From: Pilimelia columellifera
Lineage (GTDB): Bacteria > Actinomycetota > Actinomycetes > Mycobacteriales > Micromonosporaceae
Reading direction: 5' to 3'
NCBI RefSeq assembly: GCF_039532605.1
Contig: NZ_BAAARY010000005.1
Coordinates: 310,001 to 374,000 of the forward strand
Length of the DNA stretch: 64,000 nucleotides
Shown here piece by piece: positions 57,529-64,000 of this stretch (positions are counted from its first letter, which is position 1; the number at the start of each line of letters is the position of its first letter). The translations under genes were made by a program, and so were the position numbers. The notes beneath the pieces were generated by a model that was given only the letters and a program-made list of their open reading frames with translations, had not been told where the DNA came from and ran no database searches.

Positions 57529-58646
57529 GAGTCTCCCGCCGCGCCGGGCTGGTGGGCGCCGCCATCGGCGTCGCCGCCGCCGCGCTGACCGCCGGGGTCG
57601 CCGCCCAGCGCAGGTTCGTCCGGCGGACCAGGGGCGCCGCCGACCCGTACGCCGACGAGCCGTTCGGCCGGCTCGCCTCCGACGACGTGCTCATCGTCAC
57701 GGTCGCCGACGGCACCGACCTGTACGTCGAGATCATCGACCCGACCGACGGCGTCGAGCTGGACGCGACGTTCGCCGCCACCGGCCCGCCCGAGCTTGAG
57801 CCGACCATCGTCTTCGTCCACGGGTTCTGCCTGGACATGGGCACCTTCCACTTCCAGCGCAAGGAGCTGACCCGCCGCGGCGACTACCGGATGGTCTTCT
57901 ACGATCAGCCCGGCCACGGTCGTTCCGGAAAAATGGAGTCCGGCGAGTACGACCTGGCCGCGCTCGGCGAGGCGCTGCACGAGGTGCTAGCCACCACCGC
58001 TCCCGAAGGCCCGGTGGTCCTCGTCGGACACTCGATGGGCGGGATGACGATCATGGCGTGCGCGGAGAGCTACCCCGGACTGTTCGCCGACCGGGTCGCC
58101 GGAGTCGTCCTCATGTCGACCTCCGGCAGCATCTTCGGCGAGGCCAAGAAGGGCCCGCCAGCGCTCATCGCCCGGTTCGCCACCCCACTGCTGCCCCTGG
58201 TCAACAGCGCCGCCCGGCTGACCGGATCCGTGATCGACCAGGCCCGGCTGGCCGCCGCCGACCTCGCCTTCGTCCTCACCCGCAAGTACGGGTTCGGCGC
58301 CCGGCGGCCCAGCCCGGCGCTGGTGTCATATGTGGAGCGGATGAACGCACGCACCACCGCCGAGACGATCGCCCGGTACCTGGGCACCCTGGCCACCCAC
58401 GCCCGATACCCGGCGCTGGCGGCGCTGCGCCGCGTTCCGGTTCTGGTCATCGTCGGCGACAAGGACTACATCACCCCGCCCGAGCACTCCGAGGAGATCG
58501 TGCGCCACCTGCCCGACGCCGAGTTGCTGACCGTCGCCGACGCCGGCCACGTCGTCATGCTCGAACACGCCGACCAGGTCAATGCCGCCCTGCTCGCCTT
58601 CCTGGACCGGATCGGCGTCGACGACCGCTCGGAGGGACGCCAGTGA
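57525..58646 (+). CDS. Alpha/beta hydrolase with N-terminal membrane anchor
   Basis: This 373-residue protein has a basic start and a hydrophobic helix (about residues 8-26), probably a signal-anchor. The hydrolase fold follows: FVHGFCLDMGTF (oxyanion region), nucleophile S170 in GHSMGG, Asp in IVGDKDYITP and His in ADAGHVVML. Substrate unknown. It is coupled to alr and tsaE, a conserved position for this family in actinobacteria. Confidence 0.9.
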   Translation: MRVSRRAGLVGAAIGVAAAALTAGVAAQRRFVRRTRGAADPYADEPFGRLASDDVLIVTVADGTDLYVEIIDPTDGVELDATFAATGPPELEPTIVFVHGFCLDMGTFHFQRKELTRRGDYRMVFYDQPGHGRSGKMESGEYDLAALGEALHEVLATTAPEGPVVLVGHSMGGMTIMACAESYPGLFADRVAGVVLMSTSGSIFGEAKKGPPALIARFATPLLPLVNSAARLTGSVIDQARLAAADLAFVLTRKYGFGARRPSPALVSYVERMNARTTAETIARYLGTLATHARYPALAALRRVPVLVIVGDKDYITPPEHSEEIVRHLPDAELLTVADAGHVVMLEHADQVNAALLAFLDRIGVDDRSEGRQ

Positions 58647-59116
58647 CCGTCCTCTGCGACACCGTCGCGCAGACCCAGGCTCTGGGCGGTCAGATCGCCC
58701 GGCTGCTGCGCGCCGGCGACCTGCTGCTGCTGTCCGGCCCGCTGGGCGCCGGAAAGACCGCGCTCGCCCAGGGCCTGGCCGCCGGGCTCGGGGTCGCCGG
58801 ACCGGTCACCTCGCCGACGTTCGTCATCGCCCGAGCGCACCGGCCCGACCCGTCAGCCGGGGGCCGGTTGCCGATGGTCCACGTCGACGCCTACCGCCTC
58901 GGCGGCGTCGACGACCCGCTCGGCCAGATCGACGAGCTGGACCTCGACGCCTCCGTCGATGAGGCGGTCACCGTCGTCGAGTGGGGCGACGGCATGGTCG
59001 AACGCCTGGCCGACGCGCACCTGAGGGTCACGATCGAACGCCGGGACGACGACACCCGCGCGGTGACACTCCACCCGCACGGCGGCGACTGGGCCCAGCG
59101 GCTGGAGCGCCTGTGA
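58643..59116 (+). CDS. tsaE: tRNA threonylcarbamoyladenosine biosynthesis ATPase TsaE
   Basis: This 157-residue P-loop protein has GPLGAGKT at residues 32-39, TSPTFV, and HVDAYRL then VVEWGD. It supports the TsaB-TsaD complex making t6A37 of ANN-decoding tRNAs. GTG overlaps the hydrolase stop. Unusually, tsaB is not next but 3.7 kb away. Confidence 0.95.
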   Translation: MTVLCDTVAQTQALGGQIARLLRAGDLLLLSGPLGAGKTALAQGLAAGLGVAGPVTSPTFVIARAHRPDPSAGGRLPMVHVDAYRLGGVDDPLGQIDELDLDASVDEAVTVVEWGDGMVERLADAHLRVTIERRDDDTRAVTLHPHGGDWAQRLERL

Positions 59117-59847
59117 ACCTCGACCTGCTCGGCCGACTGCCCGTCGACTGGCGCGCCGCGATCAGCCCGCTGCTGGACCCTGACGACACCGCGGAGCTGG
59201 CGGCGTTCGTCGCCACCGAGTACGCCGGCCAGACGATCTACCCGCCGCTGCCGAACCTGTTCGAGGCGTACCGGCTGTGCCCGTGGGAGTCCTGCCGGGT
59301 GGTCATCCTCGGCCAGGACCCCTACCACGGGGCCGGGCAGGCGCACGGCCTCAGCTTCAGCGTCCCGCCGGGGGTGCGGGTGCCGCCGTCGCTGCGCAAC
59401 GTCTTCAAGGAGCTGGCCGAGGACCTCGGCGTCGGCCCGGCCGCCCCGGAGCGGTCCGGGGCGCTGCCGGGAATGCCGCACCCGCCGTCCCGGCTGCCCC
59501 CTAACTCCAGCGGCGATCTGTCCGGCTGGGCCGCCCAGGGCGTTCTGCTGCTCAACGCGGTGCTCACCGTCCGGGCCGGCGAGGCCGGGTCGCACGCCGG
59601 GCACGGCTGGGAGGCGTTCACCGACGCCACCATCCGTGCCCTGAACGAACGGGACCGGCGGATCGTCTTCCTGCTCTGGGGCGGCTACGCCCGTCGTAAG
59701 GCCGCCCTGGTCACCAACCCCGCGCATGTCGTGCTGGAGGCCGGCCACCCGAGCCCGCTCAACCAACGCGGGTTCGGCGGCAGCCGGCCGTTCAGCGCCG
59801 CGAACAAGGCGCTCGCCGACGCCGGACTACCGACGATCGACTGGTGA
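59113..59847 (+). CDS. ung: Uracil-DNA glycosylase, family 1
   Basis: This 244-residue enzyme removes uracil from DNA. Catalytic GQDPYHG has D69. The His motif reads GHPSPLNQRGFGGSRPFS. A Pro/Ser/Gly-rich insertion of roughly 20 residues (PERSGALPGMPHPPSRLPPN) precedes GDLSGWAAQGVLLLN, longer than I expect for the family. GTG overlaps tsaE by 4 bases, and the 3' end overlaps proS by 21 bases. Confidence 0.95.
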   Translation: MNLDLLGRLPVDWRAAISPLLDPDDTAELAAFVATEYAGQTIYPPLPNLFEAYRLCPWESCRVVILGQDPYHGAGQAHGLSFSVPPGVRVPPSLRNVFKELAEDLGVGPAAPERSGALPGMPHPPSRLPPNSSGDLSGWAAQGVLLLNAVLTVRAGEAGSHAGHGWEAFTDATIRALNERDRRIVFLLWGGYARRKAALVTNPAHVVLEAGHPSPLNQRGFGGSRPFSAANKALADAGLPTIDW

Positions 59848-61551
59848 GCTGAGCGCCGCCAGCGCTGTCTCGACGGCTTTGACGGCGTCGTCCGGGCGGA
59901 TCCGGTCGGTGTGCCCGGTGGCGCGGACGGTCAGCTCGACCACCCCGTCGGCCAGCCCGCGCCGGCCGACGGTGACCCGCAGCGGGATGCCGACCAGCTC
60001 CACGTCCCGGAACTTCACCCCGGCCCGCTCGGCCCGGTCGTCGAGGATCACCTCGTGGCCAGCGGCGGTCAGCGCGGCGTAGAGCTGCTCGGACACCGCG
60101 GTGACCTCGTCGTCGTCGGCCTGCGCGGCCACGACCGCCACCTGGTACGGGGCCACCGCCACCGGCCAGACGATGCCGCTGTCGTCGTGGTGTGTCTCCA
60201 CGATCGCGGCGAGCGCCCGCTCCACCCCGATGCCGTAGCTGCCCATGATGACCTTGGTCGGGGCGCCGTCGGGTGCGAGCACGGTGACGCCCAGCGCCTT
60301 GGTGTAGCGGTCGCCGAGCTTGAAGATGTGCCCGACCTCGATGGCCCGCTGCGTCGCCAGCGGCTGGCCGCAGGCGACGCACGGCTCCCCGGCGGCGACC
60401 TCGCGCAGTTCCACCCACCGCCCGACGGTGATGTCGCGGGCGATGTCGACGCCGCGCAGGTGCACGCCGTCGACGTTCGCCCCGGTGAACATGTCCCGCC
60501 GACCGCGCAGGGCGGCGTCGGCCAGCACTGGCAGGCCGGTGACGCCGACCGCGCCGAGGCTGCCCGGTGAGGCCCCCAACGCCGCCCGGATCTCGTCGGC
60601 GTGCGCGGGCCGGATCACGGCCGCGCCGGTGGCATCGGCGAGCTTCTGTTCGTTGAGCTGGTGGTCGCCGCGCAGCAGGACCAAGGTCAGCTCGTCATCG
60701 AGGAGGTACACCAGCGTCTTGATCTGCCGGTCGGCGGCGGCGCCGTGCCCGGCGGCCAACTCCTCGATGGTGCGGGCGTCCGGGGTGTCGAACCGCTGCG
60801 GCGACGCGGGGGGTTCGGCGTCGTCCACCGCCGGCAGCGCGGCGACGGCTTTCTCCACATTGGCCGCGTATCCGCAGCCGGGGCAGTGGACGACGGTGTC
60901 CTCGCCGACCGGCGACGGGCACATGAACTCGGTCGAGGCCGAGCCACCCATGGCGCCGGTGGACGCCTCAACGGCGATCGCGGGAATTCCCAGCCGGGCG
61001 AAGATCCGCGCGTACGCGTCACGGTGCAGCGCGAACGAGTGGTCCAGCCCGTCGGCGTCGAGGTCGAAGCTGTAGGAGTCCTTCATGGTGAATTCGCGGA
61101 CCCGCATCAGGCCGGCCTTCGGGCGCGGCTCGTCGCGGTACTTGAGCTGGAACTGGTACCAGATCTGCGGCAGCTCCCGGTAGGACGACAACTCGGCGGC
61201 CAGCGTCGTGAAGATCTCCTCATGGGTCATCCCGAGGGCCAGGTCGGCGTCCTTGCGGTCGCGTAGGCGGAACATCTCCTCGCCCATCGACTCCCAGCGG
61301 CCGGTCTTTCGCCAGATCCCGGCTGGGTGCATCGTGGGCAGCAGGAACTCCTGCGCGCCGATCCGGTCCAGCTCGTCGCGGATGATGCCGATGACCTTCG
61401 CGCGGACCCGCGTCCCCATCGGCAGCAGGCTGTAGTGCCCGGCCATGAGCTGTCGGATGAAACCGGCCCGCAGGAGCAGCCGGTGGCTCGGCGCGCCGGC
61501 CTCGGCCGGATCGTCCCGCAAGGTGGGCACGTGCATCCGGGACCAGCGCAT
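59827..61551 (-). CDS. proS: Prolyl-tRNA synthetase, bacterial type
   Basis: This 574-residue class II synthetase shows motif 1/2 (HRLLLRAGFIRQLMAGHYSLLPMG, key GHYSLLPMG; YRDEPRPKAGLMRVREFTMKD split around residues ~140-160). An INS editing domain (LAAGHGAAADRQIKTLVYLL) and the C-terminal anticodon-binding domain follow. The INS insert clears Ala-tRNA-Pro. ATG 61551 has GGAGAGCCA upstream; a longer frame to 61614 has no support. Convergent overlap with ung. Confidence 0.96.
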   Translation of the reverse strand: MRWSRMHVPTLRDDPAEAGAPSHRLLLRAGFIRQLMAGHYSLLPMGTRVRAKVIGIIRDELDRIGAQEFLLPTMHPAGIWRKTGRWESMGEEMFRLRDRKDADLALGMTHEEIFTTLAAELSSYRELPQIWYQFQLKYRDEPRPKAGLMRVREFTMKDSYSFDLDADGLDHSFALHRDAYARIFARLGIPAIAVEASTGAMGGSASTEFMCPSPVGEDTVVHCPGCGYAANVEKAVAALPAVDDAEPPASPQRFDTPDARTIEELAAGHGAAADRQIKTLVYLLDDELTLVLLRGDHQLNEQKLADATGAAVIRPAHADEIRAALGASPGSLGAVGVTGLPVLADAALRGRRDMFTGANVDGVHLRGVDIARDITVGRWVELREVAAGEPCVACGQPLATQRAIEVGHIFKLGDRYTKALGVTVLAPDGAPTKVIMGSYGIGVERALAAIVETHHDDSGIVWPVAVAPYQVAVVAAQADDDEVTAVSEQLYAALTAAGHEVILDDRAERAGVKFRDVELVGIPLRVTVGRRGLADGVVELTVRATGHTDRIRPDDAVKAVETALAALSSPVDRR

Positions 61552-61607
61552 TGGCTCTCCACATCGGCTCGTACGGGCGGGTCGCCCGATGGTACGGGCG
61601 CCGCGCC

Positions 61608-62729
61608 TCAGCACAGCCAGCGCGTCCAGACGTTCAGGGCCAGGTCGGTATCACGGCGGCCCACCCCGATCCGGAACCGGTCAGTCGGCGTCGTGGTCAG
61701 CTCGGAGCTGAACACGCTGGCCGGCAGCAGCAGCACCCCGGTCTGCTCGACCAGGTTCGCGCACATCGCCTCCACGCCGTCCTCGCCCAGGTAACGCGGG
61801 AACGCCACGCAGCCGCCCTCGGGCGGCGTCCACTCGAACAGGCCGGCAAAGTGGGCCACGAAGTCATCCACCAGGGCGATGTTGTCGGTCACCAGCGCGC
61901 GGTTGCGGGCCAGGATGGCGTCGCGGGCCCGCAGGGCGATCAGCGCCAGCACCTCGCTGGGGGCTGCGTTGCAGATCGACCAGTAGTGCTTGGCCCGTTC
62001 CAGCCGGTCCAGCACGGCCCGGTCCCGGCAGGCGATCCAGCCGACCCGCAGCCCCGGCAGTCCGTACGCCTTGGACATGACATTGAGCGAGAGCGCCCGT
62101 TCGGACAGGTCGGCGGCCTGGGGCAGCGACGGCCGGTCCCGTTCCAGCCCCCGGTAGACCTCGTCGCTGAACAGGCGGATGCCGCGCTCGTCACACAGCG
62201 ACACCAGCTCCCGCCAGGTCGCCTCGTCCGGGACCGCGCCGGTGGGGTTGTTCGGGAAGTTCACCGACACCAGCCGGGTGTTCGGCCGCAGAACCGCGCG
62301 CAGCTCGTCCAGGTCCAGTCGCCAGCGGTCGTCGGGTCGTAACGCGACCCCGGTGACGTCGCAGATCGACAGCGGCACGGTTTCGGCTGACTGGTAGTTC
62401 GGGGTGATCACCACGGCGTGGTCGCCGGGTTCCAGCAGCGCCTGCATGGCCAGGTGCAGACCCTCCTGGGCGCCGGCGAAGCACAGCACGTCGGCGGCGT
62501 CCACGCGCCGGTAGGTGGCGGCGATCGCCTCCCGTAACTCCGGCAGCCCGTACGTCTGGGCATAGCCGAGGGTCAGGCTCTGCCAGCGCTCGCGCCCGTC
62601 GTCGTCGGCCAGCTCCAGCAGCTCGGCGACGGTCATCGTCTGGGCGTCCGAGGCGGTCAGGTGGTGGCGGGCGGTGAACTCCCAGCGGGAGAAGAAGGTC
62701 TCCAGGCGGAAGTCGGGCAGGGTGGGCAT
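61608..62729 (-). CDS. Class I/II PLP-dependent aminotransferase
   Basis: This 373-residue fold-type I enzyme has FPNNPTGAVP, the DEVYRGLE block, the PLP lysine in VMSKAYGLPGLRVGW, and the substrate-binding Arg in RFRIGVGRR. Substrate unknown; its overall wording reminds me of capreomycidine-synthase-like (VioD) aminotransferases found widely in actinomycetes, which is only inference. It lies 56 bases upstream of proS on the same strand. Confidence 0.88.
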   Translation of the reverse strand: MPTLPDFRLETFFSRWEFTARHHLTASDAQTMTVAELLELADDDGRERWQSLTLGYAQTYGLPELREAIAATYRRVDAADVLCFAGAQEGLHLAMQALLEPGDHAVVITPNYQSAETVPLSICDVTGVALRPDDRWRLDLDELRAVLRPNTRLVSVNFPNNPTGAVPDEATWRELVSLCDERGIRLFSDEVYRGLERDRPSLPQAADLSERALSLNVMSKAYGLPGLRVGWIACRDRAVLDRLERAKHYWSICNAAPSEVLALIALRARDAILARNRALVTDNIALVDDFVAHFAGLFEWTPPEGGCVAFPRYLGEDGVEAMCANLVEQTGVLLLPASVFSSELTTTPTDRFRIGVGRRDTDLALNVWTRWLC

Positions 62730-62807
62730 CGGTCGACCGTACCGCCCGCGGCCGCCGCGGCCGGCTGCCGCCGCGGCGCGGGCTGCGGAGTCGGACCGGG
62801 CGCCGGA

Positions 62808-62813
62808 TAAGCT
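62808..62813 (+). promoter_or_regulatory. tsaB -10 box, near-leaderless
   Basis: TAAGCT ends 8 bases before the tsaB GTG, and no ribosome-binding site is present. The promoter lies in the 92-base gap divergent from the aminotransferase. Confidence 0.4.
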
Positions 62814-62821
62814 GGCTCACC

Positions 62822-63496
62822 GTGCTGGCCCTCGTCGTCGACTCGTCCACCCCCGCGGTCACCGCCGGGCTCGTCCGGCTCGGCCCCGACGGGCTCGACG
62901 TTCTCGCTCAGCGGGTCACCGTCGACGCCCGCGCGCACGGTGAGCTGCTCACGCCCCAGCTGGCTGCCGTCCTGGCCGAAAGCGGCGTGCGAGCCGCCGA
63001 ACTGGACGCCGTCGTCGCCGGGCTTGGCCCGGGGCCGTTCACCAGCCTGCGAGTCGGTCTGGTAACCGCCGCGACCATGGGTCAGGCCCTGGACGCTCCC
63101 ACCTACGGGGTGTGCTCGCTGGACGCGCTGGCACATGCTGCCGACGACGGCCGGCCGCTGCTCGTGGCCACCGACGCCCGCCGCCGCGAGGTGTATTGGG
63201 CCCTGTACGAGCACGGACGGCCGGTCACCGCTCCGGCCGTGACGGCGCCGGCGGTGGCCGCTGACGCCGCCCGCTTACGGGGCGCCGCCTTCGCCGTCGG
63301 GGAGGGCGCGCACCGCTACGCCGACGTGCTCGACCTGCCGGTCCGGGACCAGCCGCTGTACCCGCCGGTGGCGTCGTTGGCGGCGCTGGTCGCCGACCGC
63401 ATCCGCGCCGGCGCCCCCCGAGAGACGCTGACTCCGCTGTACCTGCGCCGCCCGGACGCCGTCGCCGCCGCCGACCGCAAGTCGGTGCTCCAGTGA
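62822..63496 (+). CDS. tsaB: t6A complex subunit TsaB
   Basis: This 224-residue ASKHA-fold protein (LVVDSSTPAVTAGLV, GLGPGPFTSLRVGLVTA) is the TsaD partner for t6A synthesis. Its metal-binding HxxxH is missing, as expected for TsaB. GTG start. Overlaps rimI by 4 bases. Confidence 0.95.
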   Translation: MLALVVDSSTPAVTAGLVRLGPDGLDVLAQRVTVDARAHGELLTPQLAAVLAESGVRAAELDAVVAGLGPGPFTSLRVGLVTAATMGQALDAPTYGVCSLDALAHAADDGRPLLVATDARRREVYWALYEHGRPVTAPAVTAPAVAADAARLRGAAFAVGEGAHRYADVLDLPVRDQPLYPPVASLAALVADRIRAGAPRETLTPLYLRRPDAVAAADRKSVLQ

Positions 63497-63945
63497 GGCT
63501 GGCCCCGTTCCGGTGGTGGCACATCGCGCAGGTGCTGCCGATCGAGGCGGACCTGTTCGGCGCCGAGCAGTGGTCGGCTGGCATGTTCTGGAACGAGTTG
63601 GCCGCCGGGCGCCGTTACCTGGTGGCCCTCGACGGCTCCGGCACCGTCGCCGGCTACGCGGGCCTGGCGTTCGCCGGACCGGACGAGGCATGGGTACAGA
63701 ACCTCGCCGTCCGCCGGGACGCCCAGCGCCAGGGCATCGGGCGCGTCCTGCTGGAGGCGCTGCTGGCGGACGCCCGCCAGCGCGGGGCCCGGCAGGTGCT
63801 GTTGGAGGTCGCCGCCGACAACGGCCCAGCGCAGAGGCTCTACGACGCCTACGGGTTCGGCGCCGTCGGCGTCCGTCGCGGCTACTACCAACCCAGCAAC
63901 ACCGACGCGTTGATCATGCGGATGGAGGTGGACCGTGCCGGATGA
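63493..63945 (+). CDS. rimI: Ribosomal protein S18-alanine N-acetyltransferase
   Basis: This 150-residue GNAT enzyme has the acetyl-CoA loop (RRDAQRQGIGRVLL) and the C-terminal NGPAQRLYDAYGF. RimI relatives acetylate N-terminal Ala of S18 and other proteins. Set in the tsaB-rimI-tsaD order. Overlaps tsaD by 11 bases. Confidence 0.93.
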   Translation: MRLAPFRWWHIAQVLPIEADLFGAEQWSAGMFWNELAAGRRYLVALDGSGTVAGYAGLAFAGPDEAWVQNLAVRRDAQRQGIGRVLLEALLADARQRGARQVLLEVAADNGPAQRLYDAYGFGAVGVRRGYYQPSNTDALIMRMEVDRAG

Positions 63946-64000
63946 GCCGTTGGTGCTCGGCATCGAGACGTCCTGTGACGAGACCGGCATCGGCATCGTC
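63935..64000 (+). CDS. tsaD: t6A synthase TsaD, N-terminal fragment cut by the window edge
   Basis: The 22 visible codons read MPDEPLVLGIETSCDETGIG, the unmistakable TsaD start (GIETSCDETG). The rest lies outside the window. The GTG start is inside the end of rimI. Confidence 0.93.
   Translation, partial: MPDEPLVLGIETSCDETGIGIV

Overview
The window is high-GC DNA with many GTG and a few TTG starts, a zinc-type (C+) set of L33, L36 and S14, and the actinobacterial gene order rpmG-MaoC dehydratases-trnW-secE-nusG-rplKA-rplJL-rpoBC. These point to an actinomycete. Protein sequences such as the RpoB N-terminus and S9 look to me like Micromonosporaceae (Micromonospora/Salinispora type). That family assignment is inference from memory, not from a search.

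Layout. 1-1182: 3' part of a GGDEF-EAL cyclic-di-GMP protein. 1285-1469: tRNA-Thr and tRNA-Met. 1615-7261: rpmG, a two-gene MaoC dehydratase pair (hadA/hadB type), tRNA-Trp, secE, nusG, rplK, rplA, an L10-type leader, rplJ and rplL. 7928-15538: rpoB and rpoC. 15643-16637: two small membrane proteins. 17105-21491: the str operon (rpsL, rpsG, fusA, tuf). 21914-27272: the S10 operon. 27433-31600: the spc operon, followed by secY, adk, map, infA and rpmJ. 35717-38885: the alpha operon (rpsM, rpsK, rpsD, rpoA, rplQ). 39201-40627: truA and a small methyltransferase. 40722-42395: an ABC-F ATPase. 42452-48446: a TPP-riboswitch-controlled thiamine operon (thiE, thiO, thiS, thiG, a TenI-like gene, thiD, thiC). 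48589-49005: a CBS-pair protein on the minus strand. 49439-53921: rplM, rpsI, glmM, glmS. 53992-58646: acpS, the NAD(P)HX repair enzyme, a cold-shock gene (minus), alr and an alpha/beta hydrolase. 58643-64000: tsaE, ung, proS and an aminotransferase (both minus), tsaB, rimI and the start of tsaD.

Together these are the core gene-expression block of the chromosome (transcription, translation, secretion) plus cofactor and cell-wall precursor supply (thiamine, GlcN-6-P and GlcN-1-P, D-Ala, ACP activation) and the t6A tRNA-modification genes. I see no insertion sequence, prophage, CRISPR array or plasmid gene, and no obviously new protein system.

The less ordinary content lies in the spacers. 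A 26-nt element is shared exactly by the str and S10 leaders. The rpoB-rpoC and rplO-secY spacers can form strong RNA stems. A strong hairpin sits between rpsD and rpoA. The rplK-rplA spacer resembles the L10 leader. An 11-nt direct repeat lies upstream of glmS. Several genes (glmS, acpS, alr, tsaB, probably hadA) have a -10 box placed so that the mRNA would be leaderless.
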